Below are positions 1 to 13,100 of a stretch of DNA of 64,000 nt, piece after piece. The DNA comes from Anaeramoeba flamelloides (lineage: Eukaryota; Metamonada; Anaeramoebidae), in assembly GCA_027625915.1 (NCBI GenBank), contig JANTQA010000030.1, positions 2,108,001 to 2,172,000 of the forward strand. Direction: 5' to 3'. Numbering within the stretch: the stretch's first letter is position 1; every line of letters starts with the position of its first letter. Under the pieces are notes generated by a model. That model was given only the letters and a program-made list of their open reading frames with translations, did no database searches and was not told the origin of the DNA. The position numbers and the translations under genes were made by a program.

Positions 1-305
1 TCTGAAAATTAAACAAATTTTTCTGAAATTTTCGTTATATTTCTCAAATTAAAAAAAACTGCAATTAACTTTTCTTCAGTTTTCTGTTTATTTCTAAAGT
101 GTTCTAGGTTTTTTTTAGGTTTTCTATTTTATTAGAATAATCTATTAATTTTCTAAATAAATAGAAAACTCAAAAAAACCTAAAGAAAATCAATAGATTG
201 TAAAAATAAAATAGAAAACCAAAAAAAAAAAAAAATTGCTTTTTCAGGGTTTAAAAGAATTGAGTACAATCAAATGATTTTTAACTATTCTTTGGAATTC
301 TGGAA
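1..305. repeat. P-family palindromic repeat array, copy P1 (cut by window edge)
   Basis: The stretch contains mirrored blocks such as TTTCTCAAATT and GTTTATTTCT, the words TTCTAGG and ACCTAAAG, and a closing half-palindrome TTTAAAAGAATTGAGT. These are the parts seen in the better preserved copies at 5155-5830 and 18110-18630. It runs off the left edge of the window. Confidence 0.6.
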
Positions 306-899
306 ATTTTTGACGCTTGTGGGCACATCTCAGAACTTGGATGTACTATATGAAACTTGTAAATAAATCACGGGGATTCACAGGATTATTAACAAAAACC
401 CAATAGAAAGATAATCAACAATAAATAAAAATTCTACAAAATATGATTAATAATTAGTATTCTACTAGTGTATGATTGTTAAATGTAAAAGAATCGAGTC
501 TAATCAAAAATTGAATCATGTGTTTTAAAATAAAAAATCTAAACACTTCCTCTCGGGGCGGGGTACTAATGTACCGAAATTTATATATTTTACTATTTTA
601 AGTATTTTTTATATCAATTTTTAATTTATATTATTTATACTTAATTATCTTAATTATTCTAAAAAATAAAATTATAAAGGTATAAATCAATAGGTATTGG
701 TCAATTTTTTCAATGGGATTATTATTTTTTAGTTAAACCTGAAATATTTAAACATTATTGATATCTAAATAGAAAAAATAACAAAGATAAGAAAATATAT
801 AAATGTTGAAACACATTCTCCAAGAATAATTTACAAAATTGAAAATTAATTTTATCAAGTCAGAATCTTAATATAAACTAAATTTCAGAATAAATGGAC

Positions 900-933
<34 letters not shown>

Positions 934-2094
934 TTGGGAGATGAAAAACAAATATTTCCAGTGTATTGAACTGAATATCACAATAGTAATTTTTTTATTA
1001 TAATAGATAACTTTAATAAAAAATATTTATTTTCAAAATTTGATTTTTGAATGACCAATGATTTTGAAATATAGTTTATAAAAGATCATATAAACTCAAA
1101 AAGAAATTTAAAATTCTTTGTTTTTAAATTCTTAAATCAGACAAATTAATATTCCCAAAAAAAAAATAATAAAATATGAATTGGTTAATTGAAAACTTGG
1201 AATTATTATTATTTATTTATAGAAAGGAGTAATTAAAGAATAATCATCAAAAAAAAAAAAATGAGAAGAAGAAAAATAAGAAAATATATATAAAAATAAA
1301 TTTATCATTTTCATGAACAATTAGAAACTATCCATGTCCTGGATACACAAGTAGAGCAAAAATCCGATAGAAAGATTATCTATAATGGATAAAAATTCCA
1401 CGTTCCGTGATTAATAATTGGTATTCCAAGACTCTCAGAGTGGGAAACTGTGTGCCCGAATTTATATATTTTTTATTATTTAAAGTATTTTTTGTTTTCA
1501 CTTTATTTTTATTATTTTTTCTTTATTACCTTAAGTTTTCTAACCATAAGAGCTTTGATAAAAAATTCCCGACAAGCGCAATAAATTTCATAATTTTGAT
1601 TAGTTATGTTGAAGAGTTTCTCTATATTTTTTCGAAGAAAAACTTTTTCATATTATTTCTTATCTAGAATTTTTGATAATTTTTTTTTCCATTTGATTCT
1701 GATAAATTTATACCTTTCACAATACCAAAATGAAGTGGTTTAAATTTTCATAATAATGAGTACAATAATCAAATTTTTTACATTTTTCTTTTTTTATATA
1801 TGTGTTATATTCAGATAAAATATGGAATTATTTGAGAAAATTCTACTTGTTTTATACAAAATCTAAGAATAAATGTTTCGAGGTGGAAAATTCAATCAGA
1901 TTTAAAAATTATTAGATAAAATAAGTATATTAACAAATAGTCGTGTAGTCAAATGCTGTAGTGTACTGTAGAGTTCCTTGGAGCGCATCCGTTTACTTGG
2001 GTCTTTTTATCTATTTTATCGAAAATTTAGAAATTAGGGTGGTATTGTCAAGTACATAGAGTACCTTCAATTGTCGTAGAATGCAAAGTTTTTC
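306..2094. other. Gene-free A+T-rich stretch with a diverged internal duplication
   Basis: No credible coding region is seen. The part at about 395-610 resembles 1355-1510: both carry a variant of CGATAGAAAGAT, then GATTAATAATTgGTATTC, then CCGAATTTATATATTTT followed by AAGTATTTTTT. This suggests an old duplication about 950 bp apart. A T tract lies at 903-931. Short words such as GTAGAGTTCC near 1970 resemble the spacers that flank P arrays elsewhere. Confidence 0.4.
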
Positions 2095-2300
2095 TATAAT
2101 TTAAAAGAATTGAATTAAATCTGTGATTTTAATCAATTCTTTTAGATTATTGGAAACCTAATACAGTTATCATGAAGTTTACTTTTTTATTTGTAAAATC
2201 TTCGATTTTACTCAATTCTTTTAAATTCTCGAAAACTAACTTTTGTTTTTTTTTATTTTGGAAATAAATAGAAAATTTCTAAAATTAAAAAAAACCTAAA
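2095..2300. repeat. P-family palindromic repeat, copy P2
   Basis: Two palindromes with the TTTAAAAGAATTGA / TCAATTCTTTTA core lie in series, followed by the GGAAATAAATAGAAAATTTC type and the boundary word AAAAAACCTAAAAG. It is shorter and more diverged than the intronic copies. Confidence 0.6.
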
Positions 2301-2988
2301 AGTTATAAGAAAAAATTAATTTCCTTCCTTCAAAAAGAAAAAAATAACAAATAAAAAAAAAAATTGTTAAAAATAGGGATTGTGAAATCAATTAAACAAG
2401 TTAACCCTTTAAAATATTTTTACACTCCACAACTAGTCTATTTCCAGATTTAAAAAAAAAATCAGAAATAAACACATCAAAATTTAATTACAAAAAAAAA
2501 AAAAAAAAAAAAAAAAAAGTGTATAAAATTCAAAACTTTTAAGGTTTCACTCTTTAATGGTATGATTCTTTTTTCACAAATCTGATAAATAATACTTTTT
2601 TGTATTTATAATCAAATACCTGGTATTGCCCAAAGAACAAGAAAAAGAAAAATCATAAAATAAAAAGAAAAGATTATTATAAACAGATAACAAAATTAGT
2701 AAAATTTAATTAATGTTTCACATAGTTTTTAACTTATTATCCCATGTTGTTTTTATTCAATAATATTATCAAAAAAAAAAAATGAATCATTAAATAATTT
2801 TCTTTCATTTCCATCTAAAAAATTTTCACCTTTCAATTAAAATTAGTAATTGAGTTCAAAAAAATCAAAAATTCTTTAAAAATCTTTTTATTTCGAAATT
2901 TTCAATTTTCTTATTTTTTGAAAAAAAAACAATAATGATATTTCAAAATTTTATCATTATAATTAAATAATAATGGAAATAATAAAAT
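2301..2988. other. A+T-rich region downstream of the ALFY-like gene
   Basis: This is the 3' flank of the minus-strand gene that ends at 2989. It holds a long A run at about 2491-2518 and no gene or recognisable repeat beyond homopolymers. Confidence 0.4.
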
Positions 2989-3379
2989 CTAATTTTTAAT
3001 ATCTGAAGAGTTTTGTAAAAGATTTTTACAATTTTTACAAATTATAACTGCTTTGGAATTGATTTCATTAAATTCCGTTGTAATTGAAGAGCAGCTATTA
3101 CAAACATTATTTTTGCATACACCACAATTTTTTTTCCTTCTTTTAAAATTGAAACTTTTTTTACAAACACAACATTTTGTTTGGTCAATTTCTGTCATTT
3201 GTTCTGCTTCGCCTTCTTTAAAAAAGAACACCCCCTCTGATGTACCATAGTATAATCTTGATTTATCTGGGGATATACAAAGGGGCTTTATGGGGCCTTT
3301 ACCTATAATGCCTGATCTCCAAATTTGATTAAATTTCAAAGGTAAAATATATTTTGATTTCTTTTTAATTTTGTCATCA

Positions 3380-3444
<65 letters not shown>

Positions 3445-6400
3445 GTTATTGTTGTTGTTATTATTATTAGTGTTATCCTTATTATTATTATTATTATTCT
3501 TATCAATATTATTATTATCATTATCATTATCATTATTATCTTCATTTTTAACATCATCTTTGCTAATACTGTTTATTTCAGTTTTCCAAAACATAATTTC
3601 CCCAGATTGATGTCCAGTAATATATACAAATGAATCATGAGAACGGTTATTTTTTGAAATCATTTGAGAAGTGATTTTATGGTTATGAACATTTTCTAAT
3701 GTAATATCTGCTAATAATTTACCATTCACAGAAAATAATTTCATTTCATTTAGGGATGAAACCAAAATTTCACCAGTAATTTGATTTATGGTAACATGCT
3801 TTACTGGCTTTGTGAAATTCCTTAATACTCGAATCATTCTTAATCTATTTAAATCCCAAATAATACAGGTTTTATCATTTGAACCTGAAACTATTATTGC
3901 GTAGTTTGTACAAATATCTAGAGAATTAATTTTATTTTTATGGCCATAGAAATGGTCGACAAGCGCAATATTGTAAGTTTTTTTCATTTTTCTTTTCTTT
4001 TTTTGTTTAAATAAACGCCATAAATTAATTGTAAAATCTGTACCTGCTGTAACAATGTATTTCCCATTTTTTGAAACATTTACAGTGGTTATTTTGCCCA
4101 AATGGGGATTTTCTAAATTAAATAACGTCTTTTGTTCATTTTTTAACATTTTGAGGGAATGATCGGTAGAAGACCAATTTAAAAAGGTGTAATTCTTGGT
4201 TGGGGAGATGAATTTCCTTTTAGTTACGATTAAAATGTCACTTTTATTACCTGAATTAATTATTTTTAAATCCCCAATATTACTGTTCTCAATATCTTTG
4301 AATTTATTAATTGTTAATTTATATGGATTTGTAAATATATTCTTTTGTTTGTTTTTGGATGTCTTTTCATTTAAAAATTTCCGTTGTGGGTGTGGCTTAC
4401 TAAATAGCTTTTTGGGGCATTGCCCGAATGAATCGATTTGATTTAAAAAGGATCTTTTCATTATCGGATCCCGGATCTTTGTTAGATCAATTATACCATC
4501 ATATGTTAAATAATAAAAAATATTATCAGCCTTTTCGGCTTCTTTGCCTCTTTGCTTATATCCAAAAATTAAATCAATCCAATTATGTAAATTTTTGGAG
4601 ATATAATCGCTTTCTAATGCCTTTCGATGTTGATAAATAAATTTATATACATTGCCATCTGCCCACGGTGGTAAATGTACGTTATTAACTTTTTCTCCCG
4701 TTCCTCCTAAATTACCTAAGTCAAATTCATTTTCATTTCTTAAAAATGATGGTAAATAAAAAAATTCCGGAATCAATTCTTTAACATTTGATGTTAATCT
4801 TTTGCTTGCATTTAACCATGAACTTTCAATCGAAAGGAATACTCTATCAGGATTATCAAATTTTCCACCTATTCAAATATTTGTTGGTTTATATTTTTTT
4901 GATTAAAAAAAAAAAATCATTATTAAATATAAATAAAAGGATGTTATTTTATGAAATTTTAAAAATGATATTTTGGAATTTTTTTATTCAAAAATGATGA
5001 AAATCAAAAATAAAACCATATTTTTAAAATTCTCTTTTTTTTTTTTTATTTATTTAATGGGAGGAGTTGTTAATTCCACTTATTTGCCGGTTAGGTTTTT
5101 ATTAATTTTTGTTTTGATTAGAAAACCAAATGATTTTTTAAAGAAAAGCAAGAATTAAAAAAAATCTCTGTTAGGTTATTCATATTTTCAAAGAATTAAT
5201 TAAAATCTTTGATTTTTTCTCAATTCTTTTGAATTCTGAAAAAGCGACGTTAATTTTTTTTTAATTTTTGAAATAAAACGAGAATTTTTGAAATTCACTT
5301 TTTATTTCTCAAATTAAAAAAAAACCTAGATACTTGACAGCACTTGACAGCACTTCGCGTTAGGTTTATTTTATATTTGAGAAATAAACCGAAAATTTAT
5401 TCAATTTTCTAGCTTGTTTCTTAAAATAAAAAAAATAGCCGTTAGGTTTTCTTGAGTTTTCTGTTTATTTGTGAAGTGTTCTAGGTTTTTTTTACTTTAG
5501 AAATAAACCGAAAATTTATTAAAATTTTCTGTTTATTTCAAAAGTAAAAGAAACCTAACGAAAATTGATAGATTTTACAAATAAAACTGAAAACCTCAAG
5601 AAAACCACCGTTAGCTTTTCCAGAATTTAAAAGAATTGAGTAAAATAAAAGATTTTTCTCTATTCTTTTGAATTCTGGAAAAGCGCCATTAGGTTTTTTT
5701 TACTTTTTGAAATGTAAAGAAAATTTATTTTTCTTTACATTCCAAAAATTAAAAAAAACCTAGGCACTCTAAGTTACTCTACTACATTTGACGGCACTTG
5801 TTGGTAATCGATGGCACTCAGTGATACTTTTTTAATTCCTTAATTTTGTCTTTAGGAATTGTGTTTTGGACTCTAAAATGAAATCTATTATCCACTAGGG
5901 ATTATAAGATGATGAATTTTTTTCTTTTACTAATAAAAACAAAAATATTAATATTTTTGAATATATTTAGAAATTTATTTTTTTTTAATTATGGTATCAA
6001 GATTTGACAATTATTTTAATAGACTGGGAAATTCCATAGAAAATGGTCTAAATCTGGAGTGATATCAATTTATTTGTTTTTTTTGTATAATTTACAAACT
6101 TTTTATCGTATTAGAATATCTATGTTGATAAAATTCATTTTTTTTTTTTTTTTTATAAATTAAAATTTCAAATTTTTTTTTTTTATTTAAAAAAATTCAA
6201 CTTTATTTTTTAAATAATTATTTTTATTCACAATTAAAGATTAACTTGAAATTTATCAAATCATTGATTGTCAAAATCAAAAAATATTAAATGTGGTTGG
6301 ACTTTTTTGCAAAGGAAAAGACATGTTTATATGTTTTCGTTCTTGAATTCTTGTTTTTATTTAGATATAAAATTAATTTTTTAGTTCAAAAGAAAAAATT

Positions 6401-7567
6401 ACAAAAAAACCGGACTACAATTTTCCAAAATTTAAAACAATGGAGCAAAATCAACAAATTTTACGAAATTCTTTAAAATTAAAAAAAAAAAAAAAAAAAT
6501 GGAAAACAGGTGAAATTGTTGTGACTCACTCTTTTAATGGAAAAAAAAAATTAAATTTTTAATAAACAAATAAGTTTATTTTATAAATAATCGTTTTATT
6601 CTCAAGCATATTACCAAAAGATAATAATAATCAATTGTCCATTTTTAATGTATTTTATATCTTTTTAATATTTGGAAATATATAAGAAAGTGTATTTAAC
6701 AATAAGTTATTCCCAAAAAAGCATTTTAAATTTATTTTGTAAATTCTTTATGAAACTCAATTCTATATAAAACTATTTAAATCACAAAAATTGTTAATAA
6801 TCATTAATTAGTTCTTAACAACAATTCAATTTGTTTGTTAGTATGTATTACATTAATTAAAAGATCTGAAAATTTTATGATCTCAATTTTTTATGATATT
6901 TTTCAAGGTATCTGAAAATTGGTGGTTATTTTTTTCTTTTTGATCATAAAAATTGTTTTCCAAAGGTGTTTAATCCCTACAAAATTTCTGAATAAAAAAG
7001 AAAAATTTTAAAAATGTATTTTATTGTTGAAAACCCAGTTTGTATCCTTGGCGTATTTCCAGTGTTTTGATTGAAATTGGTCGTTAACTGTTTTCTGCAA
7101 AAAAAAGATGTTATTTTTTTTTTCATTTTTTCGGAAATATTTTTAAAAAAGATATATTTTGGAATATACCATAGTCATTGATCCAACCAGTATTAATATT
7201 TCGCTTAATTTTAAAATTATCATTTACCCTAATAGAACCCACTAACAAATACGAAAAATTTTCGAAATGTCAAAAAAAAAAAAATTCCCCAACTTTTTTG
7301 GAAATACCTGATGTTTAAAAAGAATTTTCAATCAGGAAAAAGACAATAAAAAAATGAAAAAATAACAAACTTTGTAAATCAACAAAATGCTTTGCAAATG
7401 GTTCAACTCTGACTAAATAATGTAATACAATTCCAGAATTTGAATAATGACTACCATAATAAAAAGGTGGGATTTTTGGATCACTCCATCCTTTATAATT
7501 TTCTCTAAATTCCTCTAATCTTTCTATTGTTTGGGCACCCATCTATTTATGAAATAAATTTGCAGAT

Positions 7568-7598
<31 letters not shown>

Positions 7599-8709
7599 AC
7601 GAAAAATAAAAAGAATTTATATATATATTACATTTTCAAAAATAAATCTTAAAAAAAAAAAAAAAGTATTACAGGTAGTGAGAGATCTCGATAAATATTT
7701 GGATCTTTGAAATCCAATTTTTCACTTTCATAATCTTTTAAAATCCAGGGGAAAACCGGATATTGACTTAAATCGTTTAATGTTCTATCTGATATTTTAT
7801 TTAAAATCATCAAATATTCAAAATTGGTGATGTCCCCGCGTATCCATTTAAGTGTCATATTATTTGTGTATGTTTCTTTGTTAACTAATTCTTTTTCTTT
7901 TTCATTTTCTTGTATTTCTGTTTGGTTTTCAATATTGACGAAAATTTTTGAAAATTTTGGTGATCTTGCTAGTATTTTTTGATAAATGTCATTTCGTTCA
8001 AACTCATCAGCAAAAAGCAAAAAGCAGGTTTGTCCATTTTCAAGAAAGAATTCAATTCCAATATTTTGTTGGCATTTTTTTCTTTTAAAAATATTTTCAA
8101 TATCATCATAATTCCATTTCCTACATTTGTGTTGTACTTTCCCTGCTTCCCCAATTTCAAAAAATTCATTAGTTTCCGAAATGGTATAATTTGAAATTAC
8201 ATAAAAATTAAATTTACAAAATATAAAGACAGATTTTATTAAATTAAAGTTCCACATTAATGTGCAAGGATACTTATAAATTATTTTATTATTGTCTTCA
8301 CTGCTTAATCTTCTTAAAATTCTTTTATCCTGGATTATTCCTTCATCTTCTGATGAATCGGAATTGGAATCAGTATCGGGATCGGAATCGGAATTCGAAT
8401 GGAGACGGGAGTGAGTATTGGAAATGGGATTTGATGTTTTGTTTTCTTCAATTTTTTTTTTTTTTTGATTTTGGATATTTCCGTCATTATTGTGAATTGT
8501 TTCATTATTTTCTATTTTTATTTCTATTTGATTTTTGAGATTAGTATTATTATTGTTATTATCAACACCATCAATTAGAATTTTGATCTCATTATTATTA
8601 AGATTAAGACTATTTTCGCTATTTCCATATTTTCCTTCACTATTATTATTATCCAATTTTTCATCATCATCATCCTTATCATCATCATCATCACCATCAC
8701 CATCATCAC

Positions 8710-8742
<33 letters not shown>

Positions 8743-10099
8743 TGTTTGATAATAATTTATTTAAATTGTTATCAATTGAATTGGATTTTCTTATTGAATC
8801 CTGATTCAAAGAATGAAATAATTTAACTTCATTGCTATGCCAAGGATTTTTAATTTTTTTTTTTTTTTCCGATTTTCTTTCATAAGAAACAAAATAATCC
8901 AATCCAAAATTATTCATAATTTTTTTGTTTTTATTTTTATTTTTATTTTTGTTTTTATTTTTATTATTTTTATTTTTATTTTTATTATTATATCTATTCA
9001 TGTGGTTTAAATTTTGTAAAAGCTGCATTGAACGGTAGGAAGGGTGCTGGACAAAATGCCAATTTCTTATTAATTTTTTCCTTATTTGAGAAAAGCTTTC
9101 ATTGTGATCTAATTTCCAAAAGATTTTCATGTTGTCATCGCCAAAGGTACTTGTTTCAACTAATAAATTCTTTTTCATTGAAGACCATTTTTTGTTTAGC
9201 CAAAGAAAGAAATCTAAATCTTCTAATCTTTGTTGTCTAACATTCTCTTTTTCGAACTCAATTAAATCAAAAGTATTTAAGGACCAAGTTTTTGAATATT
9301 TGTTATAAATTTCGGATTTTTTAAAAATAATACTAATGATATTGTTCGAAAAATTACTTTTTTTTAAATTTGATTTTAAATTGTTAATTAATCCATTTTG
9401 ATTATTCTCAATAATTCTCAAGGATGATTCAATTATTTGATTATAAACGATTTCTATTTTTTGTTTTTCATTTTTTTTTAATTCCTGATATTGTATTTTA
9501 TTTAATATTAAAGAAAAAAACTTGTCTTCTTTTAATAAATTAAAATATATATCGTCAATAGTTGTTGAATGAAATAAAATCTTTAATTCTTTCGGTCCTT
9601 TAATTAAAATCATTTTCCAAATCAATGCAATTTTGTCAATAAATTTATTATCATTTTTTGAATTAATAACAAATTTGAAGAGATATTTTATTAAAGGGAT
9701 ATAGAATTTTAAATTATGTTTTTCAGATGAATTAAATAAATGCAAATAAAATATAATATATTTTATTAAAAAATTGTCATTTTTAAAATTTTCAAATAAT
9801 TTTAACATAATCTGAGAGATAACAAATTTAAATTCTTTATAAAATGTTATTATTTCATTGCCACCATTATCCACATTATCATGTTCATTAATATTATCAA
9901 TGTTTTTATTTTTATTTTTATTTTCAGTTTCAGTTTCGGTTTCATTATCAATTTTATTGTTTTCGTTTTCTAAATAATTTGTAATATTAAATAATAATCG
10001 TTTTTTTTTATTTTCCTTTTCCTTTCCTTTTCCACTTTCATTATTATCATTATCATTATCATTATTATCGTTATTATCATCGTTATTTTCAGTATTGTC

Positions 10100-10144
<45 letters not shown>

Positions 10145-13100
10145 GGTTTCATTGTTATCATTATTATTATTCTCGTTATCATATTCATAATCATCGTCAT
10201 TATCTACAATATTACTAAAATTAAAATTGATAAATTTTTCATTTTCGGTTTTATAAATAGTATTAAATAATTGATTTATATTATTATTTAAAATAAATAA
10301 TTGATAAAAGTTACAATAAAATTTAAAAATTATTGATTCTTTTAAATAAAAAACATTATTCAATAAACATCTTTGTAAGATTTTCGAAAATTTTATTAAT
10401 GATTGTAAATAATTTGGATGAAGTAAAATTTTTTTACTTTTGATTCTTAATTTTAATGATTTGATTATATCTAATAAAATGGTTCTTTCAAAATGTTTTT
10501 TTAAATCTTCATCTACATTAATTGGTATTGAATTCATTATTGTTGTATAAACAAATTTCAATTGTTTATGATTTAAAAAGGATTCCAAAATTATTGATTT
10601 CAATAAGTCAAATATCTTTTGATTTAAGTTAAAATATAATTTGATTGTTTTCGTACTGCTATTATTGTTATTGTTGATGTTATTGTTGTTGCTATTCTTT
10701 GTTGAATTGATCTTTAATTTATGATCATTCAAATTATTGTTTATATGTGTATTGGTGGCCTCTAATGGGAAAAAGCAATGAACGATTGAATTGATTAAAT
10801 AGTCATTGAAAAAAAATTTACGATAGGAACTATTATTAATAAATATTAAATTAATCAAATGTAAAATTTTGTGATAATAATATTTATTGTTTTCACGTTT
10901 CTTGTCTGAATTGATTCTATTTAAATCGTCAAAGGAATTCACCTTGCTTATATTTAATTTATTTGGTTTTTTAAGATCTATTTTATTAGTACTAATATTA
11001 TTTATCAATTTTTTTTCAAAATTAAAAATTTTTAATTGTACTTTTTTAAAAATTTGAAAAATAATCAATACAATATCGTTAATATAATTTTGGTTTTTTT
11101 GTCTGATCAAATTAGTAGATTCATTTTTTTGATAATTGTTTACCTTGTTTAAAATAATTTTTTCAATTTTTTCAAAGTTGTTTGAGAGATCAATTATTGG
11201 GATTTCAATTAAAAATGCAATTAAATATAATGAAATGATTTTTGATTTTGCAAATTTTGGTAATAATGATTGTAATGTTTGAAAGCCGCCAAATACTATA
11301 AATTTTTGGAAAAAATTATTACTAATTTGTAAAAAGCTTAATAATAATTTCATTATTAAATCAAATGTAATTATTTGGATTGGTTGTTGAAGAATTGAAA
11401 AAAACCATTCGGGGTTAAATGTGGAGGAAAAGGTTTTAAATCTATTTTCTAATGAATTTAACAATTTTTGTTTTATATTTTTGTTTTTGTTTTTATTTTT
11501 TATATTTTTGATTTTTTTTATATTTTTATTATTAATCTGATAATTTTTTTTCTTATTATAATTATCCTTTTGTTTGAAGTTCTTGGTTGCTGTTAAAATG
11601 TGTTTTAAAATCAAATTAGTTATCTCAATCCCAGTGATAATTGGAATTTTTAATTCATTAATTGAAGTGGATGTTAATTCACTTAATTTTTGCTTTTTTT
11701 CATTGAATTTGAATTGATTAAAATAATTATTATCTTTTTGGGATCTTGTTCGGATTAAATTGGCAATCAATTGAATTTCTTTTTTATTAATTATAGAAGA
11801 CAAAATTATTACTAAAATTTTACCAAGTTTATTTAAAACAATATCTGGTAAAGCTGGCTCTTGGAAAATATAAATTAAATGCTTAATAATATTTAATTCA
11901 AGTAAAATTTGTAAATTTAATTCTTTATATTTATTATCTGATAAATAATTATAAATTTTTTTATAAATTTTTATTTGAATTTCTGGTTTGGTTAATCTCC
12001 ATATTTCTCTTTTAAAAAAAAAATATTTGAAAGCTAATTTATTTGAAATTATTGTTGAATTGGCATTATTGTTGTTGTTGTTGTTGTTGTTGTTGTTTTT
12101 GTTGTCGTTTTTATTGTTTTTTTTGTTTTTGTTGTTGTTGTCATCGTTGTTACTATTGATGTTGTTACTTTTGTTGTTGTCGTCGTCGTCGTTTTTGTTA
12201 TTTGAATTTTTCTTGGGATTTTCTTTATTTGATAAATTATTGTTGTTGTTGTTTTTATTGTTAGCAATTGTAATATTGTTTTGGGTTTTTTCGTTTGGGC
12301 TATCATTAAAATTATTATCGTTTCCTTCAACAAATTGAAATAGAATATTTATAATATCTTTACTGATCAAATTAATTTTTTCCTTGAGTAAATAACTTAA
12401 AATTTGATACCCCTTTATTCTTTCGATTTCTCTCATATTAACTGAATTAAATTGAATAATTTTTAATAAAATTTTTAAAATTAATTCAATATTTTGTGTA
12501 TTATTAAAATTTTCAATCAAATAAAATAGTGAAGAAATATTAATATTCATTAATTGCTTTAAAAATCCATTTGAATAGAAAATTTCTAAATCACCTTTCG
12601 TTGTGGCAATTGTGTTATTGATTGAATTAAAAATATTTATTTTATGGTTTTTAATTTTGGAATGTAATGGATTTAAATAAAACAATATTTTTTTATATTT
12701 CATTGGTGGTTTTTTTCGATATAAAAAATTAAATTCATTTAATAATTTTTTGGAATTAAAAATTAAATTATTATCAATGTTGTTATTGCTATTATTTCTC
12801 TGAATTTGATTATTAATTTTACTTTCGTCCATGTCTGTACTGTTATTAATATTGTAATTGCCGTCAGTGTTATCGTTGCCACCGATATTATCAACGTCAT
12901 TATCGTTATCATTAGTGATATTTCTTGAAAAGGATCGCTGTTTTAAAATATCTTTTATGTTCTTTTGATTCAATAAATAGTAATTATTATAGTCTTCTAA
13001 GTTTTTAAAATATACAGTATTGCAATTTTTACCCAAAAGATATAACGTATAAATATTGTACTCGTTAATTAATCCATTATAAAAATAAAAATTACTTAAA

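Larger units (their letters stand above)
4869..7370 (-). other. Intron 3 of the ALFY-like gene (2502 bp)
   Basis: Donor CAAA|GTTTGT at 7371/7370 and acceptor AATAG|GTGG at 4869/4868 join the BEACH residues VDLQ to SGKFDNPDR without a gap. It is unusually long next to the 130, 213 and 117 bp introns nearby. It carries repeat copies P3 and K1, and no coding sequence is seen in it. Confidence 0.82.
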
